Below are positions 16,319-25,230 of a DNA stretch of 64,000 nucleotides, piece after piece; position 1 is the first letter of the stretch, and the number at the start of each line of letters is the position of its first letter. Source of the stretch: Parabacteroides faecalis. Lineage in GTDB: Bacteria > Bacteroidota > Bacteroidia > Bacteroidales > Tannerellaceae. The notes beneath the pieces were generated by a model, which made no database searches, had not been told where the DNA came from, and was given only the letters and a program-made list of their open reading frames with translations. The translations under genes were made by a program, and so were the position numbers. The stretch covers positions 48,331 through 112,330 of the forward strand of contig NZ_JAKZMM010000009.1 of assembly GCF_022809355.1 (NCBI RefSeq), written 5' to 3'.

Positions 16319-16397
16319 CATCCACATTGATCCACATACATCCCTTTTCATCCCCATTCGTCCACATTGATCCACACTGATCCACATACATCCACAA
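16319..16397. repeat. Array of eight 10-bp repeats (ATCCACA type), right copy
   Basis: Eight 10-bp units mostly of the form TCCACATTGA. Read as reverse complement, the fourth unit is the CGA variant, followed by two GGGAT variants, exactly as in the left array at 469-550. The last TCCACA (16391-16396) ends 19 bases before the -7 box at 16416, the same distance as at the HU gene. Confidence 0.8.
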
Positions 16398-16415
16398 TGC
16401 CAAAATCCGGTATTT

Positions 16416-16423
16416 TACCTTTG
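16416..16423 (+). promoter_or_regulatory. -7 box of the lipoprotein gene promoter
   Basis: TACCTTTG, followed by the start codon at 16452. The -33 position is occupied by the last units of the 10-bp array rather than by TTTG, suggesting activator-dependent transcription. Confidence 0.7.
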
Positions 16424-16451
16424 CATCAAACAACAATTCATAATTAATAGC

Positions 16452-16928
16452 ATGATGAAAACGAATATGATTTCCATTTGGATGTGCGCATTTACGCTGA
16501 TGGCGTGTGGCGCTAGTAAAGAAACCGTAGTAAACCAAGAAAAAGCGGATTGGGGGCAGTTGTCTTTTCGGGAAACCTTGCAGACGCAGGTTGTTCCGAT
16601 GAGCGAAGCGAATTTGGCCATCCCGATAACGGCTTTGCACGATTTGCCGCCGGCAGCCGTTTTTCACCATAGTAGCGGACAGGCCAATGTTTCTGTCCGG
16701 TTGGTACACGACACTCTGTTTGTCGAATCCCGTTGCGACAGTCTGATGCAATTGGTGTATCAGTATGAGAACCAGATCAACCAATGGCAGCAGGAACGAC
16801 AAAACCAAGTGGTGCACCAGGAGCGTGATGTGGGTTGGAAAGGGCCAATAATCGGTACTGTTTTTGGGGTGAGTCTTCTCTTATTTTTCGGCTGGATCTG
16901 GATAAAAAACAAATCGCCAGGCAGATAA
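16452..16928 (+). CDS. Lipoprotein with C-terminal membrane helix
   Basis: A 158-residue protein with a lipoprotein signal peptide (MISIWMCAFTLMAC, with the cysteine at about 19). The middle domain has no motif I recognise, and a helical stretch follows (QLVYQYENQINQWQQERQNQ). A C-terminal hydrophobic segment (about 131-151, IIGTVFGVSLLLFFGWIWI) is followed by basic residues. A lipid anchor plus a tail helix is reminiscent of phage spanin-like proteins, and the neighbours (small membrane protein, M15 peptidase) look like a lysis cassette; the spanin role is inference. A second ATG at 16455 could also start it. Confidence 0.7.
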   Translation: MMKTNMISIWMCAFTLMACGASKETVVNQEKADWGQLSFRETLQTQVVPMSEANLAIPITALHDLPPAAVFHHSSGQANVSVRLVHDTLFVESRCDSLMQLVYQYENQINQWQQERQNQVVHQERDVGWKGPIIGTVFGVSLLLFFGWIWIKNKSPGR

Positions 16929-16980
16929 AAAACGCTGGATAATTTTGTTTAATTTATTGATAATGATTATATTTGTGTAT

Positions 16981-17190
16981 ATGAAAGCACAAGCATTATA
17001 CACAAAAGAATTAGCAGCCATGTACTTTGCGAACAGCACGCCGAAGGCTGCTACTACGCATCTAAAGCGTTGGATTGACCGGAACGAATCCTTGAAAAAC
17101 GAATTGACTGAAACCGGATACATGGAAGGGCAGCGAGTGTTTACGCCACGTCAGGTAGAGTTAGTTTTTCGTTATTTAGGAGAACCTTAG
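16981..17190 (+). CDS. DUF4248-like protein
   Basis: A 69-residue protein beginning MKAQALYTKELAAMYFANSTP, with TTHLKRWIDRNESLKNELTETGY and ending FTPRQVELVFRYLGEP. This matches the small DUF4248 family of Bacteroidales, typically found beside HU-related proteins and cell-wall hydrolases in domesticated phage-like modules. The ATG at 16981 fits the family length; upstream codons in frame are not family-like. The fold resembles a DNA-binding helical domain, but the function is unknown. Confidence 0.75.
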   Translation: MKAQALYTKELAAMYFANSTPKAATTHLKRWIDRNESLKNELTETGYMEGQRVFTPRQVELVFRYLGEP

Positions 17191-17339
17191 GAAATTGAAA
17201 ATGGAGAATTGAGAATTGAAAATTAGGGATAAGAGTAGAGGCTTGTTTTGTAGATAAATTATTCTTATTCTGTATTTTCAATTATCAATTCTCTATTGAA
17301 TGAAGTATTTGATTATGAGGATAAAACAAAAATAATGAT

Positions 17340-17528
17340 ATGAAGTTGCAATTAATAATTGCCACCCTGTTATGTTTATCAGGAATAACTTTGCTGTTCT
17401 TGGGCTTCTGGATACCGCCACAAGGCGAGATTGATCCTTCGGTATTGGTTGCTTTTGGCGAAACCTCTACTTTTGCAGGTGCTTTATTCGGGGTGGATTA
17501 TAAATATAAGCGGAAAATAGAAAATTAG
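17340..17528 (+). CDS. Small membrane protein (holin-like position)
   Basis: 62 residues with an N-terminal hydrophobic helix (LQLIIATLLCLSGITLLFLGFWI), a short loop with Pro/Gly, and a second weaker segment (VLVAFGETSTFAGALFGV), ending in basic residues. It sits between the DUF4248 gene and the M15 peptidase gene, where Bacteroidales modules carry a small membrane protein of this size. A holin-like role is inference from position. A hairpin terminator follows at 17546-17582. Confidence 0.6.
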   Translation: MKLQLIIATLLCLSGITLLFLGFWIPPQGEIDPSVLVAFGETSTFAGALFGVDYKYKRKIEN

Positions 17529-17545
17529 AATGGTATATAAAAAAC

Positions 17546-17582
17546 AAGAGGGAACTCATTTCGCAACGATTTCCCTCTTTTA
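17546..17582 (+). terminator. Intrinsic terminator
   Basis: AAGAGGGA ... TCCCTCTT, a hairpin with a loop of about 18 bases, followed by TTAT, directly after the small membrane protein gene. Confidence 0.65.
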
Positions 17583-17693
17583 TCAAAACCTTAACTATGA
17601 AAAAAAATTCTTCTGTACTTTTCTAAATTCGTCTTCAATTTCTTTTCATGCACAAAGATAAACCAATTGTTTAATTTTAGAAAATCTTTTTAT

Positions 17694-18119
17694 ATGTTTA
17701 ATAACACTATATTCAATCAGTCATTATCTCCCAACTTTACGTTGGCAGAATTTACCCATAGCCAAATGGCTATCGAACGGGGTATTTTGAATGAACCCGA
17801 TGCCGAACAGCGCGAGGCCATTCAGCAGTTAGTAGATCATTTATTACAGCCGCTCCGGGAACGAGTAGGCGAAGCCATTGCCATTACCAGCGGTTTTCGG
17901 AATCAGGAAGTAAACCGTTTGGTGGGCGGCGTTCCCACCAGTCAGCACACCAAGGGTGAAGCCGCCGACTGTTACTGTGCATCGGGTCCGGAACACTTGT
18001 TGCAAGTCTTACTCGACAGCGGCTTGCCTTTTGATCAGGCTATTGTCTATAAGCGGAAACGCTTTCTGCATCTTTCGTATCGACAAGGACGATGCCGCAA
18101 GATGGTGTTGTATAACTAG
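17694..18119 (+). CDS. M15-family peptidase (D-Ala-D-Ala carboxypeptidase-like)
   Basis: A 141-residue peptidoglycan peptidase of the M15_3 type. Visible motifs are ITSGFRNQEVNRLVGGVPTS, then QHTKGEAADCYC (the His and Asp expected to bind zinc), and FLHLSY near the end (third ligand). There is no signal peptide, as for phage endolysins that need a holin. The ATG at 17694 is preferred to the upstream TTG at 17667. It cuts peptide stems of peptidoglycan and ends the phage-like module. The usual family length is 120-150, so the gene is intact. Confidence 0.85.
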   Translation: MFNNTIFNQSLSPNFTLAEFTHSQMAIERGILNEPDAEQREAIQQLVDHLLQPLRERVGEAIAITSGFRNQEVNRLVGGVPTSQHTKGEAADCYCASGPEHLLQVLLDSGLPFDQAIVYKRKRFLHLSYRQGRCRKMVLYN

Positions 18120-18240
18120 AAAACATTTTTCTGAAAATCTTATTCCCGGCGAAGACAAGATGAATATTTCTGCGTTTTTTATTGTTCCCGATATATAGGA
18201 TGCGTATCTCCGTGATATAAATATCAAATAATATTTATAC

Positions 18241-18248
18241 TACCTTTG
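18241..18248 (+). promoter_or_regulatory. -7 box of the M16 peptidase promoter
   Basis: TACCTTTG, 24 bases before the ATG at 18273. It shows that the TTG at 18246 cannot be the start codon. Confidence 0.65.
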
Positions 18249-18272
18249 CGCCGGAAAAAGAAAACGAGATTT

Positions 18273-19493
18273 ATGGAATATACAACACATACCTTGGCCA
18301 ACGGACTGCGGATGGTGCATTTGCCATCCGAATCGCCGGTGGCGTATTGCGGATTTGCCGTCAATGCCGGGGCCCGCGACGAGCAGCCTTCGGAATATGG
18401 ACTGGCGCATTTCGTGGAACACATGATTTTTAAAGGTACCGAGCGCCATCGTGCGAACTATATCCTGAACCGGATGGAGACGGTGGGTGGCGAACTGAAT
18501 GCCTATACAACGAAGGAAGAGACGTTTGTCTATTCGCTCTTCATGCGCGAGCATTTCCAGCGTGCCTTCGACCTGCTGGTCGATCTGGTATTTCATTCTA
18601 CGTTTCCGGAGGTGCAGATTGCCAAAGAGACGGATGTGATCCGGGATGAGATCAGTTCGTATGAAGACAGTCCGTCGGAGCTGATCTTCGACGACTTCGA
18701 GAATCTGCTGTTTCAGGGTCATGCCTTGGGGCATAATATCCTGGGTGATGAGGAATGCCTGTCGGCCTTCGGTCCGGAAAGCGGCCGGTCGTTCATGCGT
18801 CGTTTCTATACGCCGGACAATATGGTCTTTTTCTCGATGGGGAATATTCCTTTCGGCAAGATCGTGAAATGGGCGGAAGGGCTGATGAGCGACATCCCGG
18901 CTTCGACCCATCGGTTATCCCGCGAAAAACCGGGACCGGCGATGCCCGAATCGCGGTTGCTGTCGAAAGACACGCATCAGGCGCATGTGATGATCGGCAG
19001 CCGGGCATACAGTATGTTCGACGACCGTCGTATCTCTTTGTTCCTGTTGAACAATATCCTGGGCGGACCCGGCATGAACAACCGCCTCAACCTGTCGCTG
19101 CGCGAGCACAACGGACTGGTATATAACGTAGAGTCGAATCTGGCTTCTTATACGGATACGGGTGTGTTCAGCGTCTACTTCGGAACCGACCCGAAGAACA
19201 AGAAGCGGGCGATGAACCTGGTGCACCGCGAGCTCGACAAGTTCCGTGCGGAAAAGCTGAGCGAGCGCCAGCTGGAAGCCGCCAAGAAACAAGCCCTGGG
19301 GCAACTGGGTGTATCGGTAGATAACCGCGAAAGCCTCTTCCTCAACCTGGGGAAAAGCTTCCTGCACTACAACCGTTTTGATTCGATGGACGAGGTGTTT
19401 GAGCAGATTCAGGAAGTCACAGCCGAAAGCATCTGGCAGGTAGCCAACGAGCTGTTCGATCCCGACCGGCTGTTTACCCTGATGTACGACTGA
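18273..19493 (+). CDS. M16-family zinc metallopeptidase
   Basis: A 406-residue pitrilysin/processing-peptidase-like enzyme. The inverted zinc motif HFVEH (46-50) lies in GLAHFVEHMIFKGTERH; the distal Glu is expected around residue 125-130 (VIRDEISSYEDSPSE). The C-terminal half (from about 210) is the M16_C domain, with GGPGMNNRLNLSLREHNGLVYNVES carrying the conserved R/Y substrate-binding region. No signal peptide is visible, so it is probably cytoplasmic, degrading peptides. The start codon is set by the promoter at 18241. It is a stand-alone gene facing the symporter gene. Confidence 0.92.
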   Translation: MEYTTHTLANGLRMVHLPSESPVAYCGFAVNAGARDEQPSEYGLAHFVEHMIFKGTERHRANYILNRMETVGGELNAYTTKEETFVYSLFMREHFQRAFDLLVDLVFHSTFPEVQIAKETDVIRDEISSYEDSPSELIFDDFENLLFQGHALGHNILGDEECLSAFGPESGRSFMRRFYTPDNMVFFSMGNIPFGKIVKWAEGLMSDIPASTHRLSREKPGPAMPESRLLSKDTHQAHVMIGSRAYSMFDDRRISLFLLNNILGGPGMNNRLNLSLREHNGLVYNVESNLASYTDTGVFSVYFGTDPKNKKRAMNLVHRELDKFRAEKLSERQLEAAKKQALGQLGVSVDNRESLFLNLGKSFLHYNRFDSMDEVFEQIQEVTAESIWQVANELFDPDRLFTLMYD

Positions 19494-19497
19494 TGCC

Positions 19498-20898
19498 TTA
19501 CCAGCACTCGGCTTCTTCTTCCAGCTCCGGGATGTCTTCTTTGCGGAAGACCGGACTGGAGATGCCTTTCCGTTTCTGGGCCAGGTAATGATCGAGCAGC
19601 AGGAATGCCTGGCGGCTCAGGATCGCAATGGCAATCAGGTTGCAGATGGTCATCAGTCCCATCATGATGTCGGCCAGGCTCCAGGCCAGATCGAGGCTCA
19701 TGAGCGAGCCGCACAATACCATGGCCGATACCAGTAGCCGGTATGCGACGAGAACCGGTTTGCGGCGGGTGATGAAGAGGATGTTGGCTTCGCCGTAGTA
19801 ATAATTCCCGATGATGCTGCTGAAGGCAAAAAGCAGGATGGCCAGTGCGATAAAGATACCGCCCGCCGATCCGACTTCGGCTGTCAGGGCTTCCTGAGTC
19901 AGCTGGATTCCGTTCAGGCTGGTCTGGGTAGACACGCCACTGAACAGGATGATGAAAGCCGTGCAGGTACAGATGATCAGCGTATCGGTAAATACGCCCA
20001 GCGCCTGGATCAGTCCCTGTTTCACCGGATGCGTGACATGAGCCGTGGCCGCCACGTTCGGCGCCGAACCCATACCGGCTTCGTTGCTGAACAAACCCCG
20101 TTTGATGCCCTGCATCAGCGTTGCCCCGATACCGCCGCCCAAGGCCTGTTCCCAGCCGAAGGCATTCGATACGATCAGGTGGATCACATCCGGCAGTTTC
20201 CCGAGGTTGAACAAGACGACACCCAACGCCAGGACGATATAGCCCAACGCCATGACCGGAACGATCACACCGCTCACCCGGGCAATCCGGTGGATACCGC
20301 CGAAGATGATCAGTAGCGTTACGGCCGTCAGGACAATCCCCATCCAGACATGATTAATGCCGAAAGCCTTTTCCCACGCCGCACAGATCGTATTGCTCTG
20401 CACGGAGTTGAAGGCAAAACCAAAGGTGATGGAAATCAGGATGGCAAAGAGAATACCCATCCAGCGCGCTTTCAGTCCTTTTTCCATGTAATACGCCGGA
20501 CCACCCACAAACGAGTCTTTCCCTTTCCGCTTATATAACTGAGCCAACGTAGATTCGACAAAGGCACTCGACGAACCCAGCAGGGCAATGAGCCACATCC
20601 AGAAGACCGCTCCCGGTCCGCCTACCGTGATCGCCGTCGCCACACCCGCCAGGTTACCCGTTCCGACACGGCTGGCCAGCGAAACGGCAAACGCCTGGAA
20701 CGACGAGATATGCTTTTCGTGCGAGCCCGCCTTTTTCGGTGAGTCACCCAGCAGGCGAACCATTTCACCCATCATCCGAAACTGCACAAAACGGCTGCGG
20801 ATGGTAAACCAAAAAGCACATCCCAGCAACAGCGTCACCAGGATATACGACCACAAGACGTCGTTGATACTGCTAATCCACTCGTTCAATAAATCCAT
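19498..20898 (-). CDS. Alanine/glycine:cation symporter (AGCS family)
   Basis: A 466-residue multi-pass membrane transporter that imports small neutral amino acids with sodium. Characteristic AGCS segments are RVGTGNLAGVATAITVGGPGAVFWMW and GGIGATLMQGIKRGLFSNEAGMGSAPN; about eleven hydrophobic segments are visible. I chose the ATG at 20898 because the -7 box (20917-20924) covers the alternative start at 20919. It ends 4 bases from the convergent M16 gene, with no obvious terminator between. The last residues are acidic and cytoplasmic. Confidence 0.92.
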   Translation of the reverse strand: MDLLNEWISSINDVLWSYILVTLLLGCAFWFTIRSRFVQFRMMGEMVRLLGDSPKKAGSHEKHISSFQAFAVSLASRVGTGNLAGVATAITVGGPGAVFWMWLIALLGSSSAFVESTLAQLYKRKGKDSFVGGPAYYMEKGLKARWMGILFAILISITFGFAFNSVQSNTICAAWEKAFGINHVWMGIVLTAVTLLIIFGGIHRIARVSGVIVPVMALGYIVLALGVVLFNLGKLPDVIHLIVSNAFGWEQALGGGIGATLMQGIKRGLFSNEAGMGSAPNVAATAHVTHPVKQGLIQALGVFTDTLIICTCTAFIILFSGVSTQTSLNGIQLTQEALTAEVGSAGGIFIALAILLFAFSSIIGNYYYGEANILFITRRKPVLVAYRLLVSAMVLCGSLMSLDLAWSLADIMMGLMTICNLIAIAILSRQAFLLLDHYLAQKRKGISSPVFRKEDIPELEEEAECW

Positions 20899-20916
20899 AG
20901 GCGATGAATATTTTCG

Positions 20917-20956
20917 CAAAGGTAACCAAAAATCCCGATTTCTTTCCTTACCTTTG
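20917..20956. promoter_or_regulatory. Divergent promoters (symporter and DUF2851 gene)
   Basis: TACCTTTG on the minus strand at 20924-20917 and TACCTTTG on the plus strand at 20949-20956. The two -7 boxes lie back to back, so the promoters overlap and may compete. Confidence 0.65.
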
Positions 20957-20987
20957 CCTTACGTACAATTCCTTAACTGTGGATATA

Positions 20988-22274
20988 ATGGAACAGCTAC
21001 TTCACTATCTTTGGAAATATCGCCTCTATCGGTCTTCCGGTCTGGTTACAACCCGGGGCGATGCACTCGAAATTCTGGATCCGGGTATTGAGAATACAGA
21101 TGCCGGACCCGACTTCTTCAATGCGAAAATCAAACTGAACGGAACCGTCTGGGCGGGCAGCGTGGAGATACACCGGAAAGCATCCGACTGGTGGCAGCAC
21201 AGACACTCGGCCGACAAGGCGTATGACAATGTTATCCTGCATGTGGTGGAACAGGATGACGGAACCATTTTCCGCCGGAACCAGGAAGAAATACCCCAGC
21301 TGGTGCTTCCGGTACCCGAAACCGTGATCAGCAACATGGAATGGCTCCTGACCCGCGACAGTCCCATTGCCTGTCTGGAACGCCTGCCCGCCATCGATCC
21401 CGTCTTTCGCGTGCAATGGACGGATGCCCTGCTGGCCGAACGGCTGGAACGGAAGACGGACGATATCCTGCACTGGCTGGAACAGTATCAGAAAGACTGG
21501 AACGAAGTGTTCTACATCTTGCTGTGCCGCAACTTCGGCTTCGGTGTCAACAGCGATGCCTTCGAACGCCTCGCCCGCAGCCTGCCCTTCAAGTGCATCC
21601 TGAAGCAGCGCCCCAGCGTTTCGCAGGTCGAAGCCCTCTTCCTCGGACAAGCAGGTTTGCTGAACGATTCCAACGAGAATCGTCATCATTATTACCGACT
21701 TTTGCAGCAGGAATACGTATTCCTCCGGAAGAAATACGGACTACAGCCACTCGAGCCCCATATCTTTCGGAACCTGCGCCTCCGGCCGAATGCCACACCC
21801 CACATCAAGCTCGTCCAGCTCGCAGCCATCTGGATCCGGCACGATACCCTGTTTTCGTCCATTCTGTCAGCCCGCACGCCCCGTGAGGTCAAGGACTTCT
21901 TCCGGGTACAGGCATCAGAGTTCTGGGATACACATTATAACTTCGTCCGTTCTTCCCCGCCGCAGAAGAAGCAGCTGGGCGAGAATGCCCTCCATATCCT
22001 GCTGATCAACACCGTTGTTCCCGTGATGTTTGCCTATGGCGTCTATCACCGGATGGACGAACACAAGGCCCGAGCCTTACGGCTGCTGGAATGTATTCCT
22101 CCGGAGCGGAACGCCATCGTCTCGTTGTTCAGTCAGGTCGGGATGATTCCCCGCCATGCCGGAGATACGCAGGCGCTGATCCAGCTGAAACGGAACTACT
22201 GCGAACCGAAGAAATGCCTGTACTGCCGGTTGGGCTTTCAGTTACTGAAACGCTCTTCTTCCGAGGGTTTATGA
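20988..22274 (+). CDS. DUF2851 family protein
   Basis: A 428-residue cytoplasmic protein starting MEQLLHYLWKYRLY. Features typical of DUF2851 are GIENTDAGPDFFNAKIKLNGTVWAGSVEIH at about 35-65, HVVEQDDGTIFRRNQEEIP, and a C-terminal CEPKKCLYCRLG motif, possibly metal binding. The N-terminal block DAGPDF...GSVEIH looks like a nuclease-type core, but this is unproved. The function is unknown; the gene is widespread as a single copy in Bacteroidetes. The start is chosen downstream of the -7 box at 20949. Confidence 0.88.
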   Translation: MEQLLHYLWKYRLYRSSGLVTTRGDALEILDPGIENTDAGPDFFNAKIKLNGTVWAGSVEIHRKASDWWQHRHSADKAYDNVILHVVEQDDGTIFRRNQEEIPQLVLPVPETVISNMEWLLTRDSPIACLERLPAIDPVFRVQWTDALLAERLERKTDDILHWLEQYQKDWNEVFYILLCRNFGFGVNSDAFERLARSLPFKCILKQRPSVSQVEALFLGQAGLLNDSNENRHHYYRLLQQEYVFLRKKYGLQPLEPHIFRNLRLRPNATPHIKLVQLAAIWIRHDTLFSSILSARTPREVKDFFRVQASEFWDTHYNFVRSSPPQKKQLGENALHILLINTVVPVMFAYGVYHRMDEHKARALRLLECIPPERNAIVSLFSQVGMIPRHAGDTQALIQLKRNYCEPKKCLYCRLGFQLLKRSSSEGL

Positions 22275-22306
22275 GGCAGGATAGTGGGAATCACAGTATT
22301 TTTCCC

Positions 22307-22314
22307 TATTTTTG
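22307..22314 (+). promoter_or_regulatory. -7 box of the Ig-like lipoprotein gene
   Basis: TATTTTTG, 20 bases before the ATG at 22334. It rules out the longer upstream reading frame as the start. Confidence 0.55.
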
Positions 22315-22333
22315 CCCCACATTATTACAGACA

Positions 22334-24250
22334 ATGAGAATGAGATACAGTTTCTATCAACGGCTTCTGGGATGGACAAGCGTGTGCCTGCTGCTTGTCT
22401 TGTGCGCTTGTGCCAATATGGCTTCGCCCAACGGCGGACCGTATGATGAAGATCCGCCTAAGTTTATCGGCAGTATGCCATTGCCTAATACGACCAATTT
22501 CAAGGGACAGAAAGTGGAATTGTTGTTCGACGAACTCATTCAGATCGATAATCCGTCGGAGAATGTGATCATCACGCCTCCGCAACGGGAACTGCCCATT
22601 ATCCGGAGTGCCGGACGGAAGATTCAGGTGGAACTGCTGGATACGCTGAAGGAGAACACGACATACACCATCGACTTCACCAATTCGATTGCCGACAACA
22701 ACGAGAAGAACGTATTGGAAAACTTCTCGTTTGCCTTCTCGACAGGAGATGTGATCGACTCGCTGGAGATTTCGGGGTATGTGCTGAATGCCGAGAACCT
22801 GGAGCCGATGCCGGGTATTTCGATCGGTCTGCACAGCAACCTGGCCGACTCGGCTTTCCGGAAACTGCCTTTCGACCGGACTTCACGTACCAACGACCGG
22901 GGACGTTTTACGGTGCGCAACATCAAACCCGGTACTTATCGGGTTTATGCCCTGAATGACGTGAACCGCGATTATAAGTTCGACCAGCCGGGCGAAGACA
23001 TCGCCTTTCTCGACTCCGTAGTCGTACCGACATTTGAGCCGGCCACGCGGATGGATACGACGTGGGTCGATTCATTGACGATCGACACCATCAAGGCGAT
23101 TGCTTATACCCGTTTCTTGCCCGATAACATCGAGTTGCGTTTGTTCAAGGAGAAATTCGAGCGCCAGTACATGACTCGTCCCGAACGTCCGGACGAACAC
23201 CGGTTTATCCTGCACTTCAATATTCCGGTTGATACCATCCCTGTTCCCAAACCCCTGAACTTTGAGCCGGAACAAGCCGACTGGTATATGGAACAGCCCA
23301 CCGACGGTGGCAAGAATGTGACCTTCTGGTTAACCGACTCGACCGTCTGGAAGCGGGATACCTTGCAGATGGAAATCACTTATCCGAAAAGCGATTCTCT
23401 GGGAATTTTGCAGCCTCAGACCGATACGATCCAGACCGTCTTACGGCGGAAAGGCGAACAGAAGCGTAAGAAGAAAAAGGGCGATGAGCCGGAGATCGTT
23501 TTCCTGAATATGACCATCGACGCGCCCAGCGATATGGACCTGTTTGATACGGTTTCGGTCGTCTTCGACGAACCCGCCATTGACCTGAAGAAAGAAGTCT
23601 TTCGTCTGGAACAGGAGATTGATTCTGTCTGGACAGTGGTTGATTTCGACTTCTATCAGGATTCGGTCAATTCATTGGGCTATTATATCCAACGGAAATG
23701 GAAATATGGAGAATCGTATCAGCTGAGTGTCGATTCGGCAGTCATTTACAGCTTGTACGGGAAATGGAACGATAAATTCCAGGCGAAGTTCAAGATCAAG
23801 CCGGAAGACAGTTACGGGCACTTGTATATCAACATCCTGGGTAATGATACGGTGCCGGCGTATGTCGAATTGTTGAATACGAAAGACGAACCGGTACGGA
23901 AAGCCACGGTCAAGAACGGCGGTGTCTTGTTCATGGATTTGAAGCCCGACAAATATTATGCCCGTCTGGTATTGGATGCCAACGGAAACGGAATCTGGGA
24001 CACCGGCAACTACGCCGAGAAACGTCAGCCGGAAGAAGTCTTTTACTGTCCGAAGATGTACACCATCATGCAGAACTTCCAGGTAGAAGAGACCTGGAAT
24101 ATCCGCGAAACACCGTGGTTGAAGCAGAAACCGCTGGATATCACCAAGAACAAACCGAAAGAAACGACCAAGAAGAAGCGTGACTATCGGGAGGAAGGAC
24201 GTAACAAACAATCATCATCATCCAATGGACTGGGCGGTTTTTCTCTCTAG
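22334..24250 (+). CDS. Lipoprotein with N-terminal Ig-like (Big_5) domain
   Basis: A 638-residue outer-membrane lipoprotein. The signal peptide ends in LLLVLCACANMAS (lipidated Cys about 21-23). The first domain (about 30-140: GGPYDEDPPKFIGSMPLPNTTNFKGQKVELLFDELIQ ... FSFAFSTGDVID) is the bacterial Ig-like Big_5 fold. It is followed by a carboxypeptidase-regulatory-like domain (GYVLNAENLEPMPGISIGLHS ... GRFTVRNIKPGTYRVYALND). The C-terminal part is Asp/Lys-rich and ends in a basic linker. The function is probably structural or envelope associated. The next gene starts 5 bases after the stop, so the two form an operon with the DUF3108 protein. Confidence 0.85.
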   Translation: MRMRYSFYQRLLGWTSVCLLLVLCACANMASPNGGPYDEDPPKFIGSMPLPNTTNFKGQKVELLFDELIQIDNPSENVIITPPQRELPIIRSAGRKIQVELLDTLKENTTYTIDFTNSIADNNEKNVLENFSFAFSTGDVIDSLEISGYVLNAENLEPMPGISIGLHSNLADSAFRKLPFDRTSRTNDRGRFTVRNIKPGTYRVYALNDVNRDYKFDQPGEDIAFLDSVVVPTFEPATRMDTTWVDSLTIDTIKAIAYTRFLPDNIELRLFKEKFERQYMTRPERPDEHRFILHFNIPVDTIPVPKPLNFEPEQADWYMEQPTDGGKNVTFWLTDSTVWKRDTLQMEITYPKSDSLGILQPQTDTIQTVLRRKGEQKRKKKKGDEPEIVFLNMTIDAPSDMDLFDTVSVVFDEPAIDLKKEVFRLEQEIDSVWTVVDFDFYQDSVNSLGYYIQRKWKYGESYQLSVDSAVIYSLYGKWNDKFQAKFKIKPEDSYGHLYINILGNDTVPAYVELLNTKDEPVRKATVKNGGVLFMDLKPDKYYARLVLDANGNGIWDTGNYAEKRQPEEVFYCPKMYTIMQNFQVEETWNIRETPWLKQKPLDITKNKPKETTKKKRDYREEGRNKQSSSSNGLGGFSL

Positions 24251-24254
24251 AAGG

Positions 24255-25061
24255 ATGAAGATCCTGCTGTGCTGCCTGCTAGGCTGCGTCTCGCTGGTGG
24301 CACAGGATATTCCGGTGTCGAGATTCCAGCCGGGAGAAAAGGTGAATTATCAGCTTTATTTCAAGTGGGGACTCATCATGGCCAAGGCCGGAGAAGCGTC
24401 TCTCACCGTAGACAAGGCTTCCTTCCAGAACCAGCCGGCGTGGCAGTATTCCCTGCTTTTCCGGACGAATGGAATTTTCGAGCGGATCTACCGGATGCGG
24501 GATACGATGGCGTGCTTTTATACATACGATAAAGGATTATTGCAGTATAGTAGCAAACATTCGGATGAAGGCGATTATTATTCGGTGGATGAGCTGACTT
24601 TTGCTTATCAGAACGATAAGGCGCATATCCATTCCAAACGTTATACGCCGACGCGTACCAAAATTGATACGACTCTGATTGTAGAAGGAAATGTACACGA
24701 TATGCTTTCAGCCACGATGTATTTGCGTTCGTTGGACTGGAGCCGGTTGCAGATGGGAGATGAACGGCCGTTTCTGATAGCCGTAGGGCGGGATGTCGTT
24801 CATGCCGCTTTCCGTTATGAAGGTCAGCAAGTCATCGAACGGGAAGGCGTAAAATATCGGACACGCCATTTCTATGTGGATGTGTATGATGAGGCATTCA
24901 CCCAAAGCAAGGCTGCGGGAGAAGTATGGATCGGCGATGATGAAAATCATATTCCCATCAAGATCCGTGCCAAGCTGAAGATTGGAGCTGCGGAAGTCTA
25001 TTATCAGTCTTCCGAAAACCTGAAATATCCTTTTTCCTGTGGGATTTCAGTCTCTAAGTAA
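24255..25061 (+). CDS. DUF3108 family periplasmic protein
   Basis: A 268-residue exported protein with a signal peptide (MKILLCCLLGCVSLVAQ). The FQPGEKVNYQLYFKWGLIMAKAGEASLTV start of the mature protein is diagnostic of DUF3108, a beta-rich family resembling lipid-binding or LolA-like folds. The C-terminal GEVWIGDDENHIPIKIRAKLKIG is also typical. It follows the Ig-like lipoprotein by 5 bases, as in many Bacteroidetes genomes. The function is unknown. Confidence 0.85.
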   Translation: MKILLCCLLGCVSLVAQDIPVSRFQPGEKVNYQLYFKWGLIMAKAGEASLTVDKASFQNQPAWQYSLLFRTNGIFERIYRMRDTMACFYTYDKGLLQYSSKHSDEGDYYSVDELTFAYQNDKAHIHSKRYTPTRTKIDTTLIVEGNVHDMLSATMYLRSLDWSRLQMGDERPFLIAVGRDVVHAAFRYEGQQVIEREGVKYRTRHFYVDVYDEAFTQSKAAGEVWIGDDENHIPIKIRAKLKIGAAEVYYQSSENLKYPFSCGISVSK

Positions 25062-25230
25062 AGGAAAGAGAGGCCTATAAACAATTAAAGGCTGTCTCAC
25101 GACAACCCCTAATCAACTTTGTTAACCTTAAATCTAATACTATTATGAAAAAACCACAGTGCAAAGATAGACTTTGTCAAGGGGTTTGTCAAGTATTTTC
25201 GATATAATAAATCTTAAAACAGAAATCATC

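Noticed and set aside
16184..16817. Minus-strand reading frames across the 10-bp array and lipoprotein gene (e.g. repeats of VDQCGSMW)
   Set aside because: They are translations of the tandem repeat and the antisense of the lipoprotein gene; codon pattern and signal peptide support the plus-strand gene.
25062..25230. Insertion-sequence end (GGCTGTCTCACGACA) before the GH110 gene
   Set aside because: The motif resembles termini of some Bacteroides elements, but no partner repeat, target duplication or transposase was seen; left as ordinary intergenic DNA.
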